Origin: Phycisphaerae bacterium
GTDB taxonomy: Bacteria; Planctomycetota; Phycisphaerae; SM23-33
Length of the DNA: 5,940 nucleotides
Assembly: GCA_030628445.1 (NCBI GenBank)
Contig: DAOVQV010000112.1
Span: 1-5,940, forward strand
Reading direction: 5' to 3'
This document shows positions 1 to 5,489 of the stretch, piece by piece (the stretch's first letter is position 1; each line of letters opens with the position of its first letter). The notes under the pieces are model-generated. The model made no database searches, was not told the DNA's origin, and worked only from the letters and a program-made list of their open reading frames with translations. Both the position numbers and the translations under genes were made by a program.

Positions 1-188
1 AGCGGGCGGAGCTGATCGATACGTTGGCAGCGGCTTACGCCGAGGCCGGCCTGTTCGACAAGGCTGTCAATCAGGCCAAGCGTGCGCTGGGATTAGCGTC
101 GTCCAGCGGCAACGAGCAGCTCGTCAGAGTTATTCAGGCGAGGCTGAAGCTGTACGAAGCCGGCAAGGCCTACCACGAAGGCGAATGA
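1..188 (+). CDS. Tetratricopeptide-repeat protein, C-terminal end (5' truncated)
   Basis: Only the last 61 codons are in the window (frame beginning at base 3, stop TGA at 186-188). The visible residues form one helix-turn-helix TPR unit: LIDTLAAAYAEAGLFDKAV shows the small residues and aromatic position of a TPR, followed by QAKRALGLA as the second helix. The tail, ending LKLYEAGKAYHEGE, resembles the end of long TPR proteins that are frequent in Planctomycetota, some of which carry a membrane glycosyltransferase or other domain at the N-terminus. That upstream part is not visible, so the overall function cannot be named. TPRs normally mediate protein-protein contacts. It lies 60 bases upstream of the transporter gene on the same strand and could be in the same transcript. 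The TPR assignment is fairly secure; anything beyond that is inference. Confidence 0.8.
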   Translation, partial: RAELIDTLAAAYAEAGLFDKAVNQAKRALGLASSSGNEQLVRVIQARLKLYEAGKAYHEGE

Positions 189-235
189 TTCGCTGCGTTC
201 AGCGCAGAGGAGGATAAGGAAAATCTAATAGATTA

Positions 236-241
236 GGGAGG
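236..241 (+). promoter_or_regulatory. Shine-Dalgarno of the GltS-like gene
   Basis: GGGAGG lies seven bases before the GTG at 249. The transporter frame has a TAG at 234-236, so no start further upstream is possible, and this site fixes GTG as the start. A second strong purine run, GAGGAGG at 207-213, lies further upstream but is followed by no usable start codon. Confidence 0.7.
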
Positions 242-248
242 TAAGAAG

Positions 249-1610
249 GTGCAGTCATTCATCGGATTGTGTTTGCTGTTGGGTATCGGGCACGCTCTTC
301 GCATGCGGCTTCGTATCTTGCAGAAGCTGTACTTGCCCTCATGCATCATTGGCGGGATCGTGGGTTTGATCCTGATCCAAGGATTTGCAGGTTTAGGTTC
401 GCCGATCCCGGATGCGTGGACGGCCTGGTGGTCCAAGCTGCCCGGGTTCCTGATCAACATCGTCTTTGCATGCCTGTTTCTGGGCGTCAGGCTTCCCAAA
501 TTCCGCACGCTGTGGCGCCGGGCGGGCCCGCAACTGGCATACGGGCAGGTCGTCGCGTGGGGCCAGTACGTCGTGGGCGTGGGGTTGTTTCTGTTCGTCC
601 TGAGCCGCTTTTGGGGTCACCTCCCGGCGATGTTTGGCGGCGTCTTGCCCGTGGGCTTTGAGGGCGGCCACGGCACGGCCGGGGGGATGGGGCCTGTGTT
701 TGAGAAACTCGGCTGGCCGGAGGGCAAGGACTTCGCTCTCGCCAGCGCCACGGCCGGAATCGTCAGCGCAATCGTGGTTGGGATGATCCTTATCAACTGG
801 GCAGCGCGGCGAGGGTATACCGTCCGCAGGGCCGCCCCGGCCGTCGTCCCTGAGGACGATTCCATCGCCGTCATTCCCGTCGATCGGCGTCCCAGCGCCG
901 GTAAGCTGACTGTATCATCAGATGCGATTGAGTCGTTCTCCTTGCACTTGGTGATCGTTGGTATAGCTGTGCTGTTAGGGTATCTCATGCAGCAGGGCCT
1001 AAAGCAGCTGGGACTGTGGGTTGGCAACGAGACCTTCTTCAAGATCACCGATAGCTTCCCGATGTTCCCGCTGTGTATGGTCGGGGGGCTTATCGTTCAG
1101 ATCTTCGAGGACAAGTTCGACAAGCACAATCTTGTAGATCTGGGCCTGACGCGCCGGATTCAAAACACGTCCCTGGATTTTCTGGTGGTTGCAGCGATCG
1201 CGACGATCAACATCCAGTCGCTGACGGGCGGTATCACGCCGTTTCTGCTGTTGGTGGCTGCGGGGATAGCGTGGAATGTCTTTTGTGTGCTCGTGCTGGC
1301 CCGGCGGATGCTCCCGGATGCATGGTTCGAGCGATCTATTGCTGGGCTGGGCCAGTCGATGGGCGTCACGGCTACGGGGTTGCTGCTGCTGCGAGTCGTG
1401 GACCCGGATTATGAATCGCCGGCGGCCGAGGCTTTCGCCTCCAAACAGCTCCTGCACGAGCCGTTCCTTGGAGGCGGGCTTTGGACCTCCGCGGCCATTC
1501 CGCTACTGGCCGCCCAAGGTTCGCTTCCGGTGTTCCTGATCGCCTGCGGAGCTGTGCTCATCTGGCTGCTCGTGGTCTTCGTCCCACGACTGGTGAGGCG
1601 GACAGCGTAA
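249..1610 (+). CDS. GltS-like sodium/glutamate symporter (ESS family)
   Basis: This is a polytopic inner-membrane transporter of 453 residues, related to GltS, which imports glutamate with sodium. Two inverted halves are visible. The first has the LPSCIIGG motif (30-36), hydrophobic segments near 66-82 and 100-118, and GGHGTAGGMGPVF (139-151), matching the SGGHGT re-entrant loop of GltS. The second half has segments near 230-247, 268-285 and 308-350, then the IAGLGQSMGVTATGL motif (364-378), matching the AGHCGFGLGATPTA loop. A hydrophilic loop (about 187-228) separates the halves. It is longer than the roughly 400 residues of E. coli GltS, mainly through the middle loop and the C-terminal part. 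The first helix is short, but it aligns with the start of GltS, and GTG with a good Shine-Dalgarno is the only start available. The fold is well supported. The substrate is not: this divergent subgroup might carry another amino acid or anion. It is convergent to the waaA block. Confidence 0.82.
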   Translation: MQSFIGLCLLLGIGHALRMRLRILQKLYLPSCIIGGIVGLILIQGFAGLGSPIPDAWTAWWSKLPGFLINIVFACLFLGVRLPKFRTLWRRAGPQLAYGQVVAWGQYVVGVGLFLFVLSRFWGHLPAMFGGVLPVGFEGGHGTAGGMGPVFEKLGWPEGKDFALASATAGIVSAIVVGMILINWAARRGYTVRRAAPAVVPEDDSIAVIPVDRRPSAGKLTVSSDAIESFSLHLVIVGIAVLLGYLMQQGLKQLGLWVGNETFFKITDSFPMFPLCMVGGLIVQIFEDKFDKHNLVDLGLTRRIQNTSLDFLVVAAIATINIQSLTGGITPFLLLVAAGIAWNVFCVLVLARRMLPDAWFERSIAGLGQSMGVTATGLLLLRVVDPDYESPAAEAFASKQLLHEPFLGGGLWTSAAIPLLAAQGSLPVFLIACGAVLIWLLVVFVPRLVRRTA

Positions 1611-1624
1611 AGCCGCTGCCGAGC

Positions 1625-1885
1625 CTAATCCTCAGACGCTGAGGTCTTGTCCTGGCCGTTGCCGTCGGCCGGCAACGCGCCCAGCGATGCCAAGGTATCG
1701 TGGTACTTTACCAGGGGCCTGTGCCAATGGAACTGTCCCCGTAGTGACATGCCCGCATGTAAGCCAAGCACGAAGAGAATCGCCCAGAAGAAGCCGAGAG
1801 TCACACCGCTGACAAACCCATATGCCGCTGCCGTCTTAACTAGGCTACCTTGTGTGGGCGGGGTCTTTGTCTTTTTGGTCTTCAG
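1625..1885 (-). CDS. Small single-pass membrane protein, CTG start, overlapping waaA
   Basis: This is an unrecognised 86-residue protein read from CTG at 1885-1883 to TAG at 1627-1625. It begins MKTKKTKTPPTQGSLVKT, a basic N-terminus, followed by one strong hydrophobic segment at about residues 22-46 (YGFVSGVTLGFFWAILFVL), then a soluble tail with QFHWHRPLVKYHDTLASLG and an acidic end. This is what a real inner-membrane protein with a basic, cytoplasmic N-terminus looks like, and the other frames of this stretch do not. There is no ATG or TTG start and only an internal GTG (residue 28, inside the membrane segment). A TAA lies three bases before the CTG, so CTG is the only start giving the whole helix. 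The first 41 bases overlap the end of waaA in another frame, suggesting translational coupling. The nearest purine run, AAGGAG, is about 21 bases upstream, which is too far for a normal site. Function is unknown. A base error that removed an ATG, or a frameshifted tail of waaA, are alternatives. Confidence 0.55.
   Translation of the reverse strand: MKTKKTKTPPTQGSLVKTAAAYGFVSGVTLGFFWAILFVLGLHAGMSLRGQFHWHRPLVKYHDTLASLGALPADGNGQDKTSASED
1657..1677. repeat. Inverted repeat, 8-bp stem, possible convergent terminator
   Basis: CGTTGCCG (1657-1664) and CGGCAACG (1670-1677) form a perfect 8-bp stem with a TCGGC loop. It lies 47 bases past the transporter stop codon and inside the end of the small minus-strand gene. 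A second hairpin, CCTCAG/CTGAGG with a three-base loop, sits at 1630-1644. Neither has a good T run, so termination of the transporter transcript here is only possible, and the symmetry may simply reflect the coding sequence. Confidence 0.3.
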
Positions 1886-3212
1886 CGATTACGTCGGTGG
1901 CGATTGCTCCTTCGCGTGCAGCGGGGATGCGGCCTAGGAGGCGGCAGATCATCTCGACGTTTCGTTTGGTTGCGCCTTTTTGCGAGATGACATACTGCTG
2001 CGCGTCGCGTCCGGCCTGGCGGGCGGTGTCCGGATTCGACAACCAGGCGTCGAGTTGCGCACGTAGCTGGTGGCCGTCCGTCACGCGGACGCAGCCGTGT
2101 CGTACCAGCGCATCGGCCTGTGGGAAGTTGAATGTGTGCGGCCCGAAGGCTGTCGGTTTGCCCAGGGCGGCGGCCTCGATCATGTCCGACCCGCCCATGG
2201 GTACCAGCGACCGTCCGACGAAAACGCAGCACCCCAGCGAGTAGAACTTCCGCAGCTCGCCCATGGTGTCTCCGAGGATCACGGCCCGGTCCGGGGTGGG
2301 CCCGGAGGCTCCGTCCGGTCTTTCGGAGCGACGGATAAGTTGAAACCCGGCCGCGGTTATCAGGCGTGCGGCTTCGTCAAAACGCTCCAGCTTGCGCGGG
2401 ACGATGGTTAGTTTCGCTCGGGGGTGGGTCTTGGTGAGTTCGGCGAAGACGTCCAAGAGGATTCTCTCCTCGCCCGGGCCGGTCACGCCGGCGACGATCA
2501 GTTGGTCCTGACCAGTAATACCAAGTGCGGTGGCCAGGGCATCGGCCCCTTCGATGCTCTCGGCGGCCTCGGATGTGTCGAACTTCATCATCCCGGTTAG
2601 GTGGACCTTGCTCGGCTCGACGCCCAGGGCGATGTACCGCTGGGCGTAAGTCTCGTCCTGCACGCCGATGCCCGCCAGGCGATTGAACAACTCACCGGCC
2701 AGCGGCCCCAGCAGCCTGTAACGCGGATAGCCCTTATCTGCGCTCATGCGAGCGTTGACGATCACGACCGGGATGTCCCGCTTGTTACAGGTGGCGAGGA
2801 AATTGGGCCAAACCTCACCCTCGATCAGCACCACCATCTCCGGTTCGACGCGCCCGATGGCCCGGCGCACGGACCAACTGAAGTCCATCGGCCATTGGAA
2901 AACCACATGATCGGGCGAGAAGAGCTTCGTTGCCCTGGTTATACCCGTGTCGGTTGTGGAAGAGATAACGATGCGGTAGTCGGGCAGTTGGCCGTGGAGT
3001 TCCTGCACCAGCGTCGTCGCGGCATTTGCTTCGCCTACACTAACCGCGTGTATCCAGATGACCGGTTGGAGGCCGTAGCGGATAGGCGCGGCTCCGAATC
3101 GCTCATTGAGCCTGGTGCGGTACCGCCCGTGGCGAATCATTCGGTACACCCAGACGGGCGAGCTGACGAGAAGGCCCGCTGCGTAGATCAGGTCCAAGAG
3201 TATCGCGGTCAT
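1845..3212 (-). CDS. waaA: 3-deoxy-D-manno-octulosonic acid (Kdo) transferase
   Basis: WaaA (KdtA) transfers Kdo from CMP-Kdo to the lipid A precursor on the cytoplasmic face of the inner membrane. The product is 455 residues, slightly longer than E. coli WaaA. It starts with a hydrophobic anchor (residues 1-24). RLNERFG (34-40) and VIWIHAVSVGE (51-61) follow, the last ending in the glutamate that serves as catalytic base in the family. Also present are EGEVWPNF (131-138), IPVVIVNARMS (147-157), TGMMKFD (206-212), and in the C-terminal GT-B lobe GDTMGEL (314-320), FVGRSLVPMGGSDMIEAAALGKP (331-353) and GPHTFNF (357-363). The usual GGHNPLEPA of proteobacterial enzymes is GGSDMIEAA here. The frame is open further upstream, to 3377, but that part overlaps mazG and looks unlike protein, so the ATG at 3212 was chosen. 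Its Shine-Dalgarno is weak (GGAG, 14 bases away). It lies 64 bases after mazG, and the small membrane gene overlaps its end. Confidence 0.93.
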   Translation of the reverse strand: MTAILLDLIYAAGLLVSSPVWVYRMIRHGRYRTRLNERFGAAPIRYGLQPVIWIHAVSVGEANAATTLVQELHGQLPDYRIVISSTTDTGITRATKLFSPDHVVFQWPMDFSWSVRRAIGRVEPEMVVLIEGEVWPNFLATCNKRDIPVVIVNARMSADKGYPRYRLLGPLAGELFNRLAGIGVQDETYAQRYIALGVEPSKVHLTGMMKFDTSEAAESIEGADALATALGITGQDQLIVAGVTGPGEERILLDVFAELTKTHPRAKLTIVPRKLERFDEAARLITAAGFQLIRRSERPDGASGPTPDRAVILGDTMGELRKFYSLGCCVFVGRSLVPMGGSDMIEAAALGKPTAFGPHTFNFPQADALVRHGCVRVTDGHQLRAQLDAWLSNPDTARQAGRDAQQYVISQKGATKRNVEMICRLLGRIPAAREGAIATDVIAEDQKDKDPAHTR

Positions 3213-3276
3213 GTCGGTAGGGTATGCTCCGGTTGGTCGGGGTGTCAATGAAGGGTGCTGGGGCCGCAACGTCTCT

Positions 3277-3540
3277 CTACTTGCACCCGGAGACATCACC
3301 GGTGGTGTATTTGGCGACGGCCGCCTCCAGGTCAACGTCGTTGATGTTGGCCAGCGTGCACAGCCAGGCGAACACATCGCCGAATTCCTCGGCCTTGTCG
3401 TGTTTATCGTCCCCAGCCAGCGCCGAGGCCAGCTCTCCGACCTCTTCCATGAACCACAAGAACGTACCGGGCGTTCCGCGTCGAGAGTCTCGTTCGTAAT
3501 AGGTGCGGCGTATCAGATCCTGGAATGCTTTGATTTCCAT
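3277..3540 (-). CDS. MazG-like nucleotide pyrophosphohydrolase
   Basis: This is a short (87-residue) single-domain protein of the all-alpha NTP pyrophosphohydrolase (MazG/dUTPase-like) superfamily, whose members hydrolyse (d)NTPs to the monophosphate and pyrophosphate, often to remove non-standard nucleotides. The metal-binding signature is complete: EEVGE (E32, E33, E36) in one helix and EEFGD (E51, E52, D55) in the next, fitting ExxE...ExxD. The N-terminal part (FQDLIRRTYYERDSRRG) and the segment TFLWFMEEVGELASAL are typical of the short MazG-like form. As I recall, many relatives end in KYxxGCPxCG with a small Cys cluster. Here the end is KYTTGDVSGCK with a single cysteine, so the tail is shorter. 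The actual substrate is not predictable. The ATG has a modest GAGAG seven bases upstream. It lies between the ferredoxin gene and waaA on the same strand and may share their transcript. Confidence 0.87.
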   Translation of the reverse strand: MEIKAFQDLIRRTYYERDSRRGTPGTFLWFMEEVGELASALAGDDKHDKAEEFGDVFAWLCTLANINDVDLEAAVAKYTTGDVSGCK

Positions 3541-3627
3541 TTTTCCGCTCTCTGTATCGTTAGGGGGAACTGCTTCAGGTTTATGTTCGGCGGTGGGCTG
3601 GGCCTGTGGGGGATTGGCGCAGCAATC

Positions 3628-3661
3628 GGGCCGCCGGCGAGAATCGTCTTAGCGGCGGCCC
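3628..3661. repeat. Inverted repeat between ferredoxin and mazG genes
   Basis: GGGCCGCCG (3628-3636) and CGGCGGCCC (3653-3661) are perfectly complementary over 9 bp with a 16-base loop. It lies 24 bases downstream of the ferredoxin stop codon on the minus strand. No T run follows in either direction, so it is a weak candidate for an intrinsic terminator and could instead stabilise the 3' end of a processed ferredoxin mRNA. The rest of the 144-base gap shows no reading frame that looks like a protein. Confidence 0.4.
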
Positions 3662-3684
3662 TGAAGCCCTGTCATGAGCTGCCC

Positions 3685-3855
3685 TTATCCTTCCAGAATC
3701 GCGTTGGCAGGGCAGGCGTCCACACAGGCCCCGCAATCAATGCACAGGTCCGCATCGATTGTGTACTTGGGTTCGCCTTCCTTAATGGCCTCGGAAGGAC
3801 AGGCCTCCACACAACTTCCGCAGGATGTGCATTCGTCGGTGATCTTGTATGCCAT
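3685..3855 (-). CDS. 2[4Fe-4S] ferredoxin
   Basis: This is a 56-residue bacterial-type (clostridial) ferredoxin, a soluble cytoplasmic one-electron carrier. Two cluster motifs are visible: CTSCGSCVEACP (C9, C12, C15, C19) and CIDCGACVDACP (C38, C41, C44, C48). Each is CxxCxxCxxxCP, with the last cysteine of each binding the partner cluster. The length, the internal duplication and the start MAYKITDECTSCG all match the family. The frame is open upstream to 3969, but the ATG at 3855 was chosen because AAGGAG sits six bases before it and the family begins exactly there. It is divergent from the PHP gene and first in the minus-strand block. The redox partner cannot be read from this window, since no pyruvate:ferredoxin oxidoreductase, hydrogenase or similar gene is near. 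Confidence 0.96.
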   Translation of the reverse strand: MAYKITDECTSCGSCVEACPSEAIKEGEPKYTIDADLCIDCGACVDACPANAILEG

Positions 3856-3861
3856 TTCACA

Positions 3862-3867
3862 CTCCTT
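3862..3867 (-). promoter_or_regulatory. Shine-Dalgarno of the ferredoxin gene
   Basis: On the minus strand AAGGAG is followed by six bases and then ATG at 3855. This decides the start against an upstream in-frame start that would add 38 residues unlike any ferredoxin. Confidence 0.8.
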
Positions 3868-3885
3868 GAACCTTAAGAGAATCCG

Positions 3886-3903
3886 GCCCGGTCTCCGCCG
3901 GGC
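3886..3903. repeat. Short hairpin in the ferredoxin leader
   Basis: GCCCGG (3886-3891) and CCGGGC (3898-3903) form a perfect 6-bp stem with a six-base loop. It sits about 30 bases upstream of the ferredoxin start, inside the presumed untranslated leader, and could affect mRNA stability. No known riboswitch was recognised. Confidence 0.3.
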
Positions 3904-3923
3904 GGTCACACAACGTGCGGGGC

Positions 3924-3953
3924 ATCTTACGAAATCTACCGGGGATGGTTCAA
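3924..3953 (-). promoter_or_regulatory. Possible sigma-70-like promoter for the ferredoxin
   Basis: On the minus strand TTGAAC (3953-3948) and TAAGAT (3929-3924) are separated by 18 bases, each matching four of six consensus positions. The location, about 70 bases before the start codon, is reasonable, but the match is weak. Confidence 0.25.
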
Positions 3954-4027
3954 GGTGCAATCCTGACATTGTCCTGTGTGGTGGACGGGGATGGCTGGGC
4001 TTGTAATCCCGGACGAAGTTAGCCTAA

Positions 4028-4079
4028 ACTGACGAAGCGAACCAGGTTTGGCGAGCAGTATTTATCGTCAGTGGTTTTT
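4028..4079 (+). terminator. Stem-loop with T run upstream of the PHP gene
   Basis: ACTGACGA (4028-4035) and TCGTCAGT (4065-4072) are perfectly complementary over 8 bp. Inside the 29-base loop, CGAAC and GTTTG can form a small second stem. The right arm is followed by GGTTTTTG (T run at 4075-4079). In the plus direction this resembles an intrinsic terminator or attenuator, yet no plus-strand gene lies just upstream, and the PHP gene starts 40 bases later. It could be a leader attenuator for the PHP gene, a small RNA end, or a block against antisense transcription into it. Confidence 0.35.
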
Positions 4080-4119
4080 GAATCACCTCAACCAGTGACG
4101 CCCGGCACGAGGAGCTTAG

Positions 4120-5019
4120 ATGAGGCGATTTGTCGATCTGCACACCCACAGCACTGCATCTGACGGATCGTTGCGGCCTGCTGAGTTGGTGGCCCTTGCC
4201 GATGCGGCCGGACTTGCTGCCATGGCGCTTACTGATCACGATACGACGGTGGGGTTGGCGGAGGCCAAAGATGCGGCGCGGGGCTTTCCGGAGCTTCGGT
4301 TCGTGGAGGGTATAGAGATATCGGCGAAATGGCCCGTCGGTACGCTGCATATTCTTGGGCTGGGTATTGATGAGCAGTCCCCGTCGCTTCGGGCCGTCGT
4401 GGCTGAATTGCAGGCCGCTCGGGCCGAACGCAATCCAAAGATCATCGCCAAGCTTCGTGACATGGGCATTGATATCGATATGGATGAGGTCCTGGGGGCG
4501 GCTTGTTGCGGCGAACCGCCTGCTCAGATTAGTGGCTCTGGATCGCCGGGGCGACCGGGTAGAATCATCGGTCGGCTTCACATTGCGGAGGTCTTGCGAG
4601 CGAAGGGCTGTGCGGGCAGCACCGCCGAGGCGTTTGATAAGTATATCGGCAATTATGCGCCGGGCTTCGTGGATAAGGAACGGCTGACGCCGCCAGAAGC
4701 GATCGGCCCCATTCACGAGGCCGGTGGCCTGGCGGTCCTTGCTCACCCCGTGCAACTGGGATGCGAAAACCGCGCACAACTGACCCAATCAGTGCGGGAT
4801 TTGCAGGCGGCCGGGATCGACGGGATCGAGGTATATCACACCGATCACTCGCCGGACCAGACGCGTGCATACCTCGGGTTGGCCCGGCGGCTCGGGTTAG
4901 GTGTTGTGGGCGGGTCGGACTTCCACGGCGCCGCCAAGCCCGGAGCTGTCATCGCCCGCCCGCCAGTGTCGTTACGGGCGATTGGTAAGCTGTGGAGTGA
5001 AAAGCTCTTAGGCCTTTAG
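4120..5019 (+). CDS. PHP-domain metal-dependent phosphoesterase (TrpH/YciV/RNase AM-like)
   Basis: This 299-residue cytoplasmic protein belongs to the PHP family related to E. coli YciV (RNase AM) and to 3',5'-nucleoside bisphosphate phosphatases, which act on short RNA 5' ends or pAp. Metal ligands are visible in order: DLHTHS (H8, H10) with D15, TDHDT (H40), EGIEIS (E66), H77, the GRLHIAEVL helix (H154), LAHP (H209), VYH (H240) and GSDFHG (D267, H269). The length fits the family. GAGGAG five bases before the ATG at 4120 supports the start. Oddly, between MDEVLG (121-126) and the GRLHIA helix lies a Cys/Gly/Pro/Ser-rich stretch (about 128-148, ACCGEPP then GSGSPGRPGR), where relatives usually have only a short GGG-type turn. 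GRLH also replaces the usual GRPH. The substrate is inferred from family only. It is divergent from the ferredoxin gene and followed by a long gene-free stretch. Confidence 0.9.
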   Translation: MRRFVDLHTHSTASDGSLRPAELVALADAAGLAAMALTDHDTTVGLAEAKDAARGFPELRFVEGIEISAKWPVGTLHILGLGIDEQSPSLRAVVAELQAARAERNPKIIAKLRDMGIDIDMDEVLGAACCGEPPAQISGSGSPGRPGRIIGRLHIAEVLRAKGCAGSTAEAFDKYIGNYAPGFVDKERLTPPEAIGPIHEAGGLAVLAHPVQLGCENRAQLTQSVRDLQAAGIDGIEVYHTDHSPDQTRAYLGLARRLGLGVVGGSDFHGAAKPGAVIARPPVSLRAIGKLWSEKLLGL

Positions 5020-5218
5020 CTGATCGGGAGATGCAGCGATATTACCTTTGTCGGTCGACCCCGGGGCGTGTGGAGGAAAGCGGTTTTCTCGTTGACGAAT
5101 CGGCGGATCGGTTTTATCATACAGTAACAGCAAGTGAAGAGCCGGTCCTGGCTTAGGTGGGCAGGGCGTGCGGAGGGATTAGGTGTTCCTATCGTGCTTC
5201 TGCTAAGTCCAGGCATTT

Positions 5219-5224
5219 TATAAT
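5219..5224 (+). promoter_or_regulatory. Possible -10 box (TATAAT)
   Basis: A perfect TATAAT lies within a locally AT-rich patch (CATTTTATAATCTC) of otherwise GC-rich DNA, about 265 bases before the secreted-protein start. No good TTGACA-like element is found 16-18 bases upstream, so the call rests on the -10 box alone. Confidence 0.35.
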
Positions 5225-5433
5225 CTCAAGAGACCATATCTCGTGAAGCAGTGTACCGCGTCTTGAAGAGGAGGACTTCAGGGACGCGTCGCGTTGAGAA
5301 CGCTCGCGGCTCTGTTTGCGCCGCAGCGGCTGTTCGCGCGCTGACGGTGGCCTTGCCGCCTCGACGGTGAAGGGGCAAGTGCGCCGAGCGGAAAGTGTGG
5401 TTGAAGCGCTCCCGTTGGCGTGCGACGGACAAG

Positions 5434-5465
5434 GCCGCACTTGGCCTATGCGGCTGGTTTTGTTT
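5434..5465 (+). terminator. Hairpin with T-rich tail in the secreted-protein leader
   Basis: GCCGCA (5434-5439) pairs with TGCGGC (5449-5454) across a nine-base loop, followed by TGG and TTTTGTTT (5458-5465). It lies 25 bases before the start codon of the secreted protein. An alternative pairing, AGGCC (5432-5436) with GGCCT (5443-5447), would exclude this stem. This arrangement fits an attenuator, but the T run is interrupted and the stem is short. Confidence 0.3.
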
Positions 5466-5478
5466 GCCCCTTCGAACT

Positions 5479-5483
5479 GGAGG
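5479..5483 (+). promoter_or_regulatory. Shine-Dalgarno of the secreted-protein gene
   Basis: GGAGG is followed by six bases and the ATG at 5490, which begins a clear signal peptide. This decides the start over longer upstream readings of the same frame. Confidence 0.75.
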
Positions 5484-5489
5484 TATCTT

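Larger units (their letters stand above)
5020..5489. other. Gene-free stretch of 470 bases, promoter and structured leader
   Basis: No reading frame here has protein-like composition on either strand. Just after the PHP gene there are two overlapping 8-base palindromes (GGTCGACC 5053-5060, CCCCGGGG 5059-5066). A TATAAT lies at 5219-5224. Between it and the next gene, hairpins can form at 5262-5282 (7 bp with one G-U, loop AGGAGGA), 5306-5324 (GCGGC/GCCGC), 5352-5379 (CTTGCC/GGCAAG) and 5434-5454. This suggests a leader of about 260 bases for the secreted-protein gene. No known riboswitch class was recognised. Confidence 0.4.

Noticed and set aside
1647..1937. A 96-codon plus-strand frame in the region between the transporter and waaA
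   Set aside because: The composition is poor and it is antisense to the convincing small membrane protein and the waaA end; it has no recognisable motif or ribosome site.
3277..3300. A possible frameshift at the MazG-like C-terminus, to recover a CPxCG tail
   Set aside because: Reading the other two frames past the stop gives no Cys-rich tail, so the short end appears genuine.
3213..3377. An N-terminal extension of WaaA by 55 residues (ATG at 3377)
   Set aside because: It overlaps the mazG coding region, reads as low-complexity Pro/Thr/Arg sequence, and WaaA homologues begin with the hydrophobic anchor that starts at the ATG at 3212.
3856..3969. An extended start for the ferredoxin (38 extra residues)
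   Set aside because: The short form begins exactly as the family does and has a strong Shine-Dalgarno; the extension resembles no ferredoxin.
4001..4030. TTGTAA and TAAACT, 18 bases apart, as a promoter for the PHP gene
   Set aside because: Each box matches only four of six positions and transcription would start inside the 4028-4072 hairpin; too weak to list.
4024..4788. A 254-codon minus-strand frame opposite the PHP gene
   Set aside because: It is rich in Arg, Ser, Pro and His and lacks motifs, as expected for the antisense shadow of a GC-rich gene whose plus strand carries all PHP metal ligands.
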